From assembly GCA_044370415.1 (NCBI GenBank), contig JBILVO010000064.1, forward strand, positions 1 through 20,188: DNA of 20,188 nucleotides. Reading direction: 5' to 3'. Under the pieces are notes generated by a model that saw only the letters and a program-made list of their open reading frames with translations, did not search any database and was not told the DNA's origin. Each line of letters begins with the position of its first letter. The stretch's first letter is position 1. The position numbers were made by a program, and so were the translations under genes. Shown in pieces: positions 8,289 through 15,386 of the stretch. This stretch comes from CAMCQY01 sp044370415. Lineage in GTDB: Bacteria; Planctomycetota; Planctomycetia; Pirellulales; UBA1268.

Positions 8289-9092
8289 TTGGGGGCGGCG
8301 CGTGCGAGCCAGGATCGCTTCGAGGAGGCGGTGCGGCCGCTGGAGAACGCCCTTCGGCTCCTGCACACGTTCCTCCTGGTGCAGCGGCTGCTCGCGCGGG
8401 TGTATCGCCGGTTCGGGCAGCCGGACCGCGCTGCGGTCTGCGAGTTGCAGGCCTTCGCGACACTGCACGAGCTGCGGAAAGAGCAGGCGGCCAAGCAGGC
8501 CGCCGCGCGCGAGCAGGCGACGGGGCGGGCGGCCGTGCGGGCCGAGCAGGATCGGATCCGGCAGGCGGAGATCGACCGGAAGAAGGCGGAATATGACGCG
8601 ATCGAGCCGCTCACCGATGCCAAGCGGACGGCCGACGAAGACAACCCGGAAGGCTACTGGGAGTGGGAGGCGATCAAGAAACTCCCCAAGAACCCGCGGC
8701 TGATCGAGCAGGCCGAGGGAAAGGCGTCGAAGGTGATCTCGGCGCTGCTGCCGAGCCTGCCGGGCAGGCACCGCTACACGATCATCTACATGGTGCGACC
8801 AACCGAGCAGGTGGTCGATTCGCAGTGGGCGATGCTCGCCCGGCAGGGCACGCAGCCCAAAAGCGAGATGCCGCACCTCATCGAGCTGCAGGAGCATCAC
8901 AGCCGACAGGTCCGCGAAGCGCTGAAGAAAAGTGATCGAGTGACGCTCGTCGAGGTGTCGTACCCAGAGTGGGTGGCCGATCCAGGGCCGGTGATCGCGA
9001 AGCTGGCGGAGAGCCTGCCCGAGCGATTCCGGCCCGGGCCGGATGTGGCCGCGTGCGTGCAGCCGAAGCTCTTCCGAAACCGCGGTGGCTGA
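8289..9092 (+). CDS. TPR region joined to a sulfotransferase C-terminal fragment; probably a decayed gene
   Basis: The first part, FEEAVRPLENALRLLHTFLL and its surroundings, is TPR-like. The same frame continues upstream of the TTG start to about 8250 (LQFGNPHGHFLLGAA), so the TPR homology begins before any usable start. A charged, alanine-rich coiled-coil-like linker (about residues 60-105) follows. Then comes a sulfotransferase-like segment: LTDAKRTADEDNPEGYWEWE, KVISALLPSLPGRHRY and IIYMVRPTEQVVDSQ. The 5'-phosphosulfate-binding loop (a G.PRSGTS-type motif) expected about 20-30 residues before the LTD motif is absent, so PAPS binding is unlikely. The frame is the same as that of the channel gene, separated from it by a single TGA at 8214-8216. 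It may be what is left of a larger TPR-sulfotransferase protein after an internal deletion and loss of its 5' part. Expression is uncertain. Confidence 0.55.
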   Translation: MGAARASQDRFEEAVRPLENALRLLHTFLLVQRLLARVYRRFGQPDRAAVCELQAFATLHELRKEQAAKQAAAREQATGRAAVRAEQDRIRQAEIDRKKAEYDAIEPLTDAKRTADEDNPEGYWEWEAIKKLPKNPRLIEQAEGKASKVISALLPSLPGRHRYTIIYMVRPTEQVVDSQWAMLARQGTQPKSEMPHLIELQEHHSRQVREALKKSDRVTLVEVSYPEWVADPGPVIAKLAESLPERFRPGPDVAACVQPKLFRNRGG

Positions 9093-9110
9093 TGCACAAG
9101 CTATGAGACA

Positions 9111-9362
9111 GTGCGGTCGTCCTGGCAGCAGCCAAGAAACAATGACGAGAGCTGGGCATGCTCGAGCGGCGGCGGCTCCGGCTGGGCCGCTCTCTGGATT
9201 CTGGCCGACCGCATTGAGGAGCGTCAGCGGCGCGGCGTCGTCCGCTCCCGCTACAGCTGCCTCTCGACCCTCCGCCCGAGCCTGCGCCTGGCGAAGATTT
9301 TCGCGGCGGACTTCGTCGGCATTGGGGAATACCTCCGCCGCGATCCCGCCCTGACGGTCTGA
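9111..9362 (+). CDS. Possible gene scrap, unknown family
   Basis: An 83-aa frame from GTG whose second half (GWAALWILADRIEERQRRGV, then LRPSLRLAKIFAADFVGIGE) has the composition of a real, mostly helical protein, unlike the arginine- or serine-rich shadow frames around it. The first 28 residues look non-native, suggesting the C-terminal end of a broken gene. No family recognised, no ribosome-binding site, and it follows another broken gene by 18 nt. Confidence 0.3.
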   Translation: MRSSWQQPRNNDESWACSSGGGSGWAALWILADRIEERQRRGVVRSRYSCLSTLRPSLRLAKIFAADFVGIGEYLRRDPALTV

Positions 9363-9678
9363 CGGAAGCGGCTTCCCGGCGTGGTGTTGGCAATCGGTTC
9401 CAACGATCTTCTGCTAGCCCGGATCACGACGAGCGAGCCGAGTGATCTGTTTGATGTTCCGCACCAGGCGAGGCGGCCCCCATTTGGTCGACAGCCGGGG
9501 GCCCTGTTTCAGGTGGAACGCCGCGAGCCGTTGGCCAGCACAAGCACGGACAGCGAAGTCTGCAGGACATCGACTGCTCGTCGACCGGCACACGCTCACG
9601 GCAGTGCCGCTTGGCCGGCCTCCCCCTTTGATTCGCTTGCTCTTGGAAGTCGGAATCTTTTTCAATTATTATGATGAC
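9363..9678. other. Stretch without a recognised gene
   Basis: No supported gene. A minus-strand frame near 9414-9560 contains FHLKQGPRLSTKWGPPRLVR, which reads like protein but has no identifiable start or family and could be a gene scrap. The last 25 bases (about 9655-9680) are markedly AT-rich for this window and lie just before the small gene at 9679, so they may hold its promoter; no convincing -35/-10 pair at normal spacing was found. Confidence 0.4.
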
Positions 9679-9849
9679 ATGCGAGACGAGCGATCCTTCC
9701 CCCGACTTCGCCCCAGTGTCAGTCATGCCGCCTCGCGGCGGGCTGAGATCGACCGTATCCGCCGCATGACGGTTGAAGAGCGGGTCAAAGCGGCGCTGGG
9801 GTTGGCTGCGAGATTCGCGGCGTTGCGTCCGTCGCCCCGCGAGGCGTGA
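9679..9849 (+). CDS. Small basic protein, possible antitoxin-like partner of the nucleotidyltransferase
   Basis: A 56-aa product whose core, AEIDRIRRMTVEERVKAALGL, is a short amphipathic helical region of the kind often found in small proteins encoded just before MNT/AbiEii-like nucleotidyltransferases. The stop codon is three bases before the ATG of the next gene, so the two are almost certainly co-translated. The start is the ATG at 9679; no Shine-Dalgarno sequence is visible, but the upstream sequence is AT-rich and would be unstructured. The antitoxin role is an inference from size and position only. It could equally be a non-toxic accessory subunit. Confidence 0.55.
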   Translation: MRDERSFPRLRPSVSHAASRRAEIDRIRRMTVEERVKAALGLAARFAALRPSPREA

Positions 9850-9852
9850 TCT

Positions 9853-10413
9853 ATGAGCGACCCCGAGGAGGTTATTCGGGCCGCGGAAGAGGTCGCCGGT
9901 ATTCTCGAATCACGGGGCGTGGGGTCTGTGGTCATAGGGGCCATCGCGTTGGCGGCGCACGGGTACGTCCGGTACACCGAAGATCTTGATCTCGGCGTAA
10001 GCACCGATCTTGGCACGCTGCGACAGGCCGCCGACGCGCTGCGGACGGCGGGCTTCGAGGTCGAGCTTCGAGAGCCAGACGGACAGGATCCACTCGGCGG
10101 TGTTGTCGACGTGCGAGGCCCATTCGGCCTCGTCCAGATTGTGAATTTCGGTGGCCGATTTCCAGCGGTTATCGAAGGCGGACTCGCGGCGGCCGAGACG
10201 GTCATCCGTCCCGGAAGCGGCCTGAAAATCGTGCCTCTTCCACACTTGGTTGCGCTCAAGCTTTACGCCGGAGGCACGAGGTCTCGTGCGGACATCGTAG
10301 AACTCCTCGGCCGCAACCCCGACGCCGACATGGCCGCCATACGCCACCTCTGCCAGAGCTGGCGGCTGTCCGGCCTCGACCCGCTCATTGAAGAGGCCAC
10401 GGGCGGCTCGTAA
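9853..10413 (+). CDS. Nucleotidyltransferase-fold protein (MNT/AbiEii-like)
   Basis: A 186-aa protein with the minimal nucleotidyltransferase pattern: VIGAIALAAHGYVRYTEDLD, in which GA takes the place of the usual GG/GS, followed by the metal-binding pair D44-x-D46 in DLDLGV. The C-terminal LPHLVALKLYAGGTRSRADI block with VELL resembles the conserved lysine helix and K..D....L segment of AbiEii- and DUF6036-like proteins. These proteins transfer a nucleotide to RNA or protein targets; several are toxins in abortive-infection or toxin-antitoxin modules. It is soluble and probably cytoplasmic. It forms a tight pair with the 56-aa gene upstream (3-nt gap). A third carboxylate, expected in a later strand, may lie in GGVVDVRGPFG but is not certain. 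Toxicity and target are unknown. Confidence 0.78.
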   Translation: MSDPEEVIRAAEEVAGILESRGVGSVVIGAIALAAHGYVRYTEDLDLGVSTDLGTLRQAADALRTAGFEVELREPDGQDPLGGVVDVRGPFGLVQIVNFGGRFPAVIEGGLAAAETVIRPGSGLKIVPLPHLVALKLYAGGTRSRADIVELLGRNPDADMAAIRHLCQSWRLSGLDPLIEEATGGS

Positions 10414-10754
10414 GGCGACTTGTGGGCCACCCGACTTCGATTCGCAGCTTCGACGCACGCCACTACTGGCTCGTGGCGGGCGTGTCTTCAGGGGCACGGA
10501 GCTTACGATTGGCTTTACGACAATACTGGTTCGATTGCATCAACTGGGGTGTGGAGCATCCCATCGACCAACACGTATGCGGTGCAGCGTTGGTGCCGAT
10601 GTGGGGTGGCAATGTGATCCAGTTTGGACTTGCCGGCAACGCGTTGCGGAAGTGCTGTTGAACGGCGTATCACTTGCGTCCCTTGACCTATTCACCCGCA
10701 GCCCACCAGCCCGACTTCAGGCCGGCCAAGCTTCCATCAGAAGGACGCAGACAA
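10414..10754. other. Stretch without a recognised gene
   Basis: A 79-codon frame (10422-10661) is open but shows no family features, no ribosome-binding site and an odd composition, so it is not called. A modest hairpin pairs GCCAC and GTGGC around 10458-10476. The last part carries the ribosome-binding site of the next gene. Nothing else seen. Confidence 0.5.
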
Positions 10755-12659
10755 ATGATCATGGCTCGCCGAGCTTGCACGTTCAGTCTTTTGGTTTTCG
10801 TGGTCGGTTGTGGAGCCGTTTTGCCGGCCGCCGACCCAGTTGGTGCAGCCAACACCGCGTTTGTGGCGAAATCGCTGCAGGAGCGGGCGGCCTTCAACGC
10901 AGCGGCTGACGAACAGGAGCGGATTGCCGATGCCGAAGAGAAGGAGTCTCGCTCGGCGGTTCTGCCGACGCTTGTTCATCCATTCAAATCGCCGGTCACT
11001 CATCCGGACATCGAGATCGAGCGGGTCGCCATCCCAATGCGCGACGGCGTGAAGCTTCGTGCAAGCGTCTATCGCCCGGGGCAGGACGGCAGGTATCCGG
11101 TCATCCTCCAGACCGGCCCCTACGACATGGAAAAGAACCTCGACGAGATGCCGGCCCTGTTCCGCAACCTCGCCCGCCGTGGCTATGCAGTCGTCGCCGT
11201 GGATTCGCGGGGCCGGTATGGTTCCGAAGGAATCTTTCGGCCGTTCGACGACGAGATCGACAACACCTTCGATGCCGTCGCCTGGGCGTCCAGCCAGCCG
11301 TGGTCCAACGGCAAGGTCGGTCTCACCGGCATCTCATATCTCGGATGGACGTCGTATTGTGCCGGGATCGCGAGCCCGCCGGGTTTGGTGGCGATCATGC
11401 CGGCTGCCATCAACTACGGGCTTGAGAATCCACACGGCGTCCCCTACCTCGGATCGATGGCCGCATGGCTGATCTGGGCGGGCCGGCCGGGAACACCCGC
11501 CACGGCCGTCACCCGCCGGATCGACTGGCTGCACCTGCCGCTCGACCACATCGACGACGAGGCGGGGCTGCCGACCCCTGCTTTCGACGCAATGGTCACG
11601 GAGAAACACCTGCAGGTGCCCGGCGCGATCACGCCCGAGGAGATCGAGAACCGGCTGGCGAAGATCACGGTTCCGACCTACGTAGTGGCAGGGTGGTATG
11701 ACGAGCTCAACGAGGGGATGTTGGCAAACTATGTTCGCCAAGCCAAGCACTCTAAGGATCTTCGGCTCGTCATCGGCCCGTGGCATCACAACATCAACAC
11801 CGCCTACCGCAAGCCCGAGCAGATCGGCATCGTGTCGGCGTCAGAGCCGCATCTCGACCGCTACTACCACGAGATGGAGCAGTTTTTCGGACGGTATCTC
11901 AACGGCGATGACACTGACTGGGATCCTCCCGGGCGTGTCCTGCTCTACGTGATGGGATCGAATAAATGGCGGTATGAAGGCGAGTGGCCGCTGTCCCGCG
12001 CGGTGAAGACCCCCGTCTATCTCAGCAGCCAAGGAAAGGCACGAACCGCCGACGGAGACGGCACGCTGGTCTGGACCGCACCGCCAGGCGAGGAACCCGC
12101 GGATCGCTACAACTACGACCCTCTCGATCCCGTGCGCCCCGTCGAAGGGCTGGGCGTCTGGCACCTCCTTTCCTCCATGGCCGACCGTGCGGACGTAGAG
12201 AGCCGCGAGGACGTGCTTGTCTACACGTCCGAGGTCCTCAAGGAGGAGGTCGAGGTGACCGGTGTGATCGAGGCGACGCTCTATGCCGCCTCATCCGCAC
12301 CCGACACCGACTTCGTGGTGAACCTCGTCGATGTGCACCCTGACGGGCATACGCAGTATCTCTGCAACGGGATCGTACGCGCCAGCTATCGCGAGGGCAC
12401 CGATCAGAGAAAGCTGATCGAGCCGGGCACGATCTACGAATACACGTTCAAGCTGCGGCCAATCAGCAACTGCTTCCAGAAGGACCACCGCATCCGGATC
12501 GAGGTGACGTCGAGCGACATGGACCGCTATGCCCGCAACCAGAATGTGGCCGATCCCCCTGGTACGACAGCCAACGTTGCCGTCGCCAGTCAGGCAATCC
12601 ATCACGGTGGCCGATATCCGTCGCGGCTCGACCTTCCCGTGATTCCTCGGGGCGAGTGA
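10755..12659 (+). CDS. CocE/NonD-family hydrolase (X-Pro dipeptidyl-peptidase S15 type), secreted or lipoprotein
   Basis: A 634-aa alpha/beta hydrolase of the CocE/NonD group, which cleaves ester or amide bonds. The start is the ATG at 10755, preceded by AGAAGGA at suitable distance, although the frame opens earlier. The N-terminus is MIMARRACTFSLLVFVVGCG, a signal peptide with a possible lipobox VVGC (Cys19). The catalytic domain shows DSRGRYGSEG, the nucleophile elbow GLTGISYLGW (Ser about 194), the acid in VAGWYDE (Asp about 316) and the base in IGPWHHN (His about 345). Residues from about 480 form the jelly-roll PepX_C domain (LVYTSEVLKEEVEVTG ... HRIRIEVTSSDMDRYARN). The C-terminus is complete. 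A weak 6-bp hairpin follows the stop (12661-12682) without a T-tract. It stands alone, and its substrate (an acyl ester, peptide or N-acyl amide) is unknown. Confidence 0.92.
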   Translation: MIMARRACTFSLLVFVVGCGAVLPAADPVGAANTAFVAKSLQERAAFNAAADEQERIADAEEKESRSAVLPTLVHPFKSPVTHPDIEIERVAIPMRDGVKLRASVYRPGQDGRYPVILQTGPYDMEKNLDEMPALFRNLARRGYAVVAVDSRGRYGSEGIFRPFDDEIDNTFDAVAWASSQPWSNGKVGLTGISYLGWTSYCAGIASPPGLVAIMPAAINYGLENPHGVPYLGSMAAWLIWAGRPGTPATAVTRRIDWLHLPLDHIDDEAGLPTPAFDAMVTEKHLQVPGAITPEEIENRLAKITVPTYVVAGWYDELNEGMLANYVRQAKHSKDLRLVIGPWHHNINTAYRKPEQIGIVSASEPHLDRYYHEMEQFFGRYLNGDDTDWDPPGRVLLYVMGSNKWRYEGEWPLSRAVKTPVYLSSQGKARTADGDGTLVWTAPPGEEPADRYNYDPLDPVRPVEGLGVWHLLSSMADRADVESREDVLVYTSEVLKEEVEVTGVIEATLYAASSAPDTDFVVNLVDVHPDGHTQYLCNGIVRASYREGTDQRKLIEPGTIYEYTFKLRPISNCFQKDHRIRIEVTSSDMDRYARNQNVADPPGTTANVAVASQAIHHGGRYPSRLDLPVIPRGE

Positions 12660-12685
12660 CCCACAGCGGGTCTCGCCTGTGGCGG

Positions 12686-12880
12686 CTATTTCGCGGCGAG
12701 GGTCTTCCGGACGCCCAGCCACGTGAAGGAGAGTTTTACGGCGGCCATGGTGGTGCGAAGTCTCTGGGCGGCGTTGCGTTCCTACTGCGTGACAGGCTGC
12801 TGGTTTTCGCGATGTAGGCCGCGCGGGGAAACCTGCTGGCCGGTGTTCAGAGAAGTGTCGATTGTTGTGGCGGTTGCCAT
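12686..12880 (-). pseudogene. Decayed gene of a planctomycete-type repeat family (copy 1)
   Basis: From the ATG at 12880 the frame reads MATATTIDTSLNTGQQVSPR, then GLHRENQQPVTQ, an in-frame TAG, and continues ERNAAQRLRT ... FTWLGVRKTLAAK before a second stop at 12686. The same protein, without the first stop, is readable at 19116-19379 (copy 2), including GQQ.SPRGLH, QQPVTQ.ER.AAQRLRT and TWLGVRKTLA. Nonsense mutations and the short length show that it is not functional. I recall similar N-termini in hypothetical planctomycete proteins that continue for some 200 residues, but no function is known to me. Both copies are on the minus strand. Confidence 0.75.
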
Positions 12881-13004
12881 GTCATGAATTGGTTTCCTTT
12901 CAAGGGCGTGTGCGGTAGGGTTCCCCGCATAGGTCTTCCCGCAGACAAAAGCGGGAGGAGCGGTCCGTGGGCAGAAAAGCCGGTCCAGAAACCCGGCAAG
13001 GCCC

Positions 13005-13340
13005 ATGCTCAATCGCAGTGCTGTCGTAATTGGCCACGAGGCGGCGTTTTACGGCTGGCTCAAAACGTGCGGCATCACGGACGAGGCGATCCAAGGGCGG
13101 AAGGAGATCGCCGAACGAGCGGTGTACCTCATCCCCGCCTGCCACTATCCCGAGGAGATCGAGGAAGTGGTTGAGGACATCTTCGAGGAAATCTTCAGGC
13201 GGGAACTCAAGACGTGGCAGCCTGACGAAAAGGCTTGGCCTGACACCAGTGAATTCAACCTCTTCACTCGCTGGTTCACCGTCGAGGGCTTTTCCGTGGT
13301 CGACGATGTGGGCCGAGGAAGGATTGAAGAAGAGTCTTGA
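13005..13340 (+). CDS. Small acidic conserved hypothetical protein
   Basis: A 111-aa protein starting MLNRSAVVIGHEAAFYGWLK, with AVYLIPACHYPEEIEEVVED, IFRRELKTWQPDEKAWPD and FNLFTRWFTVEGFSVVDD. The arrangement (LNR.A near the start, a YLIP motif, an acidic helix, an EL..W....WP motif, then F..WF...., .V.D.) matches a family of short hypothetical proteins I recall from several bacterial phyla. The function is unknown. It is soluble, acidic and without a signal peptide. The start is the ATG at 13005. No operon partner is present; the neighbour upstream is a decayed repeat gene on the other strand. A hairpin (TCCCGC / GCGGGA, 12937-12956) lies about 50 nt before the start. Confidence 0.75.
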   Translation: MLNRSAVVIGHEAAFYGWLKTCGITDEAIQGRKEIAERAVYLIPACHYPEEIEEVVEDIFEEIFRRELKTWQPDEKAWPDTSEFNLFTRWFTVEGFSVVDDVGRGRIEEES

Positions 13341-13637
13341 AGTCGCCCGTTATGCCAACAATAGCGGGTAGCCATCCTCACCCCTCAATCCACCCCCGGC
13401 TCCCGAGCGACTCTCCGACCCCGACCGCCATTGCCCCCTTCCGAACGCGAACACACGCCCGCCCGTCCCGCAGACCAACATCTTTCCGAGGCCCACTGCC
13501 GCAGGCTCTCGATCTTGTCGCCAACGGTCGCGGGCAGGACAACGCTTCAACCACTGTGGGGAGCGCCCGGTTGGCGGAGGAGCGTTGAGCCGCGGGGCAT
13601 CCACTGCAGTGTGCCGAAGCGACCGCGCTCATGGGGC
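13341..13637. other. Stretch without a recognised gene
   Basis: C-rich sequence between two convergent genes. All open frames here are proline-, arginine- or serine-rich and look like shadows. An imperfect hairpin around 13346-13368 could slow transcription from the left, but it lacks a T-tract. Nothing else seen. Confidence 0.5.
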
Positions 13638-13681
13638 AAAAAAGAGGGCCGGAGGGCGCCTTCACGATGCGCTCCGGCCCT
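13638..13681 (-). terminator. Rho-independent terminator of the RNA-binding protein gene
   Basis: On the minus strand AGGGCCGGAG and CTCCGGCCCT pair around a partly paired centre and are followed by CTTTTTT. It begins about 30 nt after the stop codon of the RRM gene, in the right orientation. Strong stem plus T-tract makes this a convincing terminator. Confidence 0.85.
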
Positions 13682-13711
13682 GCAATGTGTTTGGTTTCGG
13701 GCTGATCCGCC

Positions 13712-14017
13712 TTAGTAGCGGCGTCCGCCACCGCCGTAACCACCCCGGCCGCCACCACCGCCGCCGCTCTCGCGGGGCTTGGCCTCGTTGACGGTGAGGG
13801 GCCGTCCGTCGAACTCCTTCTCGTGCATGCCGCTGATCGCCCGCTGCGCGGCGTCGTCAGCCTGCATTTCGACGAATCCGAAGCCCTTGCTGCGGCCAGT
13901 GTCACGATCCTGAATCACCTGCGCACTTGTGACGGTGCCAAACTCAAGAAACATCTGCTCCAGTGCCTCGCTGGTGACGCTATAGGCCAGATTGCCGACG
14001 TAAAGTTTCTTTCCCAT
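13712..14017 (-). CDS. Glycine-rich RNA-binding protein with one RRM domain
   Basis: A 101-aa protein: a single RRM (residues 3-80) followed by a glycine/arginine-rich tail (RGGYGGGGRRY). RNP2 is LYVGNL (5-10) and RNP1 is KGFGFVEM, both with the aromatic residues that stack on RNA bases. Such small RRM proteins occur in cyanobacteria and planctomycetes and bind single-stranded RNA, often with a role in cold response or mRNA handling. The start is the ATG at 14017, because CTAGGAG (14034-14028) sits ten bases upstream and RNP2 follows at once; a TTG at 14023 is less likely. A hairpin lies directly before the ribosome-binding site and a good terminator follows, so it is a single-gene unit. Confidence 0.93.
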   Translation of the reverse strand: MGKKLYVGNLAYSVTSEALEQMFLEFGTVTSAQVIQDRDTGRSKGFGFVEMQADDAAQRAISGMHEKEFDGRPLTVNEAKPRESGGGGGGRGGYGGGGRRY

Positions 14018-14036
14018 GAACAAAACACTCCTAGCG

Positions 14037-14063
14037 ATGACCCAAAGGTGCTTTCGGGGTCAT
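14037..14063 (-). promoter_or_regulatory. Leader hairpin just upstream of the RRM gene's ribosome-binding site
   Basis: ATGACCC (14037-14043) pairs perfectly with GGGTCAT (14057-14063), and an inner AAAG/CTTT stem extends it, leaving a small loop. It ends three bases before the CTAGGAG ribosome-binding site. Cold-responsive RNA-binding protein genes often have structured leaders, so a role in mRNA stability or translation control is plausible, but this is inference. Confidence 0.4.
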
Positions 14064-14219
14064 ATCGAAAGGGCCAGAAAGTGGCAGCCCGCCAGAGGGT
14101 AAAGGCGAGGAAAAGAAGCAGCAGTCGCGGCCAATCGGCCACCGCGCAACTAGAAGTCGTCCAGAACCAACTCTCAGACAATAGGTCAGACTCATGGGAA
14201 TAGCAACGCTATTTCGGGG

Positions 14220-14606
14220 TTACAGGGTGGGGTAGAGACCTTCCAACTGCGTTAAGTAGTTGAGAATGTGGGTCCGGGCCGCCCGCAGCTCCTCTTTTGC
14301 ACGAGCGTCTAGCAGGCGGGTGCCGGGCTGCTCCATCATCGCTCCGGCCGCCTCTCGCAGTGCCGGCCATAGAAACCGCTTCTCGCAATCCGACTGTACC
14401 GCCCGCTTCCTGCCGATCTCGCACTCATGGGAGTCATGGTCCAGATCGTTTTTCAGCGAAGCCAGCCGGCGTTGAGCGGCGACCCCGGCAGGGGCGCTGG
14501 CCCCGATACCGCAGCCATCGCCTGTGGTGATCTCCTCGATGCGGTCGCGGTAACGACGCAATCTCAGGATCACGCGTCGGGCTTCGCTTCGCTCGCTGCT
14601 GCTCAT
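14220..14606 (-). CDS. Hypothetical protein, helical
   Basis: A 128-aa protein with a basic, helical N-terminus (RRVILRLRRYRDRIEEITTG), a middle segment AGVAAQRRLASLKNDLDHDS, and HECEIGRKRAVQSDCEKRFL, then a helical C-terminus ending in YLTQLEGLYPTL. Composition and the alternation of charged and hydrophobic residues favour a real, mostly alpha-helical or coiled-coil protein. No family is recognised; no signal peptide or membrane segment. ATG 14606 is the only good start, and no strong ribosome-binding site is seen. It is on the same strand as the RRM gene, 202 nt upstream of it, but probably not in one operon, since the RRM gene has its own leader. Confidence 0.55.
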   Translation of the reverse strand: MSSSERSEARRVILRLRRYRDRIEEITTGDGCGIGASAPAGVAAQRRLASLKNDLDHDSHECEIGRKRAVQSDCEKRFLWPALREAAGAMMEQPGTRLLDARAKEELRAARTHILNYLTQLEGLYPTL

Positions 14607-14957
14607 CCGGTCCGCTCCAAATCGAGGGGGTAATCGTGGCGGTCCGTGACGGCGCCGATCCTCTGTTCGCCATCCGCACTCTACCGTGGAAGGAGGACGA
14701 AGAGGATTTTCTTGCCATTCAGCCTAGCAGAGAGGAACTGTCACGCGATTCCTTCCGCCTCCATGGCCCGCCACTCGGCGTCGGATGCCTTGGTCGTGGT
14801 GCCAAACAGCACGTCGCCAGCGAGCGGAGCGACGTTCTGGCAGTCTTCCACACCGGCCTGCTTCCGTCGTCGCTTTCATCGCCCGTCAATTCATCCCTGG
14901 CTCCCGCACCCCCGTCGAACTCTGCCACGAGCCTGCTCCTGATCTCGCGAATACACA
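14607..14957. other. Stretch without a recognised gene
   Basis: A plus-strand frame 14636-15004 is open but becomes serine/proline-rich and matches nothing; minus-strand frames here are shadows of the same composition. It may contain decayed upstream parts of the recombinase gene that follows. No promoter or repeat was recognised. Confidence 0.45.
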
Positions 14958-15386
14958 CCCGTTCTCCAGAACCTCCGGGCGTCGTGCGCGACGGACTGAG
15001 TTGAGAAGTATCCGTCCCACGTGGTTGCCAAGTGGCTGGGACACTCGCCGAAGGTGGCAGCGCAGCACTGCCTGATGTCCCGCGAACACGACTGCGAGGA
15101 CGTCGTGGGCGGCGGCGAGTCGAGCCCTGTGGCGGGTGCGGACGGGGTGCAGGGGAGCTCGTCAGAGTGCGACGCGAAATGCGCATCCATTGCGACGCGA
15201 AATGCGACGCAGCAGGCGTCCGCATCCGGCAGCACGGAGCCGCATAGAACGACAGAACCCGCTGCCACCATTCAGTCGTTTGCAGCGAGTTCGTCGGAAC
15301 TTGCGCCAGTTACCAATACCGGCCCGCGGCACGAGGCCGCGGAAAAAAACAGCCGGCAGGGGCCAAGGATCGCCCTGCCGGCGTAA
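14958..15386 (+). pseudogene. Tyrosine recombinase/integrase, C-terminal remnant (copy B)
   Basis: The frame reads LQNLRASCATD, an in-frame TGA (about 15000), then VEKYPSHVVAKWLGHSPKVA and AQHCLMSREHDCED. NLRAS is the box-II arginine region and WLGHSP...QHYL the H..Y end of phage-type integrases. Three signs of decay are visible: the nonsense codon, the catalytic tyrosine replaced by cysteine (QHCL), and no recognisable N-terminal or core-binding domain upstream. After the active-site end the frame stays open to a TAA at 15384 through a low-complexity stretch that includes copies of TGCGACGCGAAATGCG. Such recombinases integrate mobile elements, so this marks an old element end. Confidence 0.8.
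15324..15382 (-). terminator. Two hairpins around an A/T tract; terminator-like on the minus strand
   Basis: GCCGGCAGGG (15352-15361) pairs perfectly with CCCTGCCGGC (15373-15382) over an 11-nt loop. On the minus strand this 10-bp stem is followed by TG and seven Ts (15349-15343), the form of a rho-independent terminator. A second perfect stem, CCGCGGC/GCCGCGG (15324-15342), borders the tract on the other side. No minus-strand gene is recognised that would end here, so its role is unclear. Confidence 0.55.

Noticed and set aside
7590..8900. Long minus-strand open frame opposite the channel and TPR genes
   Set aside because: Composition (leucine, arginine, proline) is that of an antisense shadow in GC-rich DNA, and the plus strand has clear domains.
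12937..12956. Hairpin TCCCGC/GCGGGA before the small acidic protein gene
   Set aside because: The stem is short, has no T-tract, and lies well upstream of the ribosome-binding region; too weak to call.
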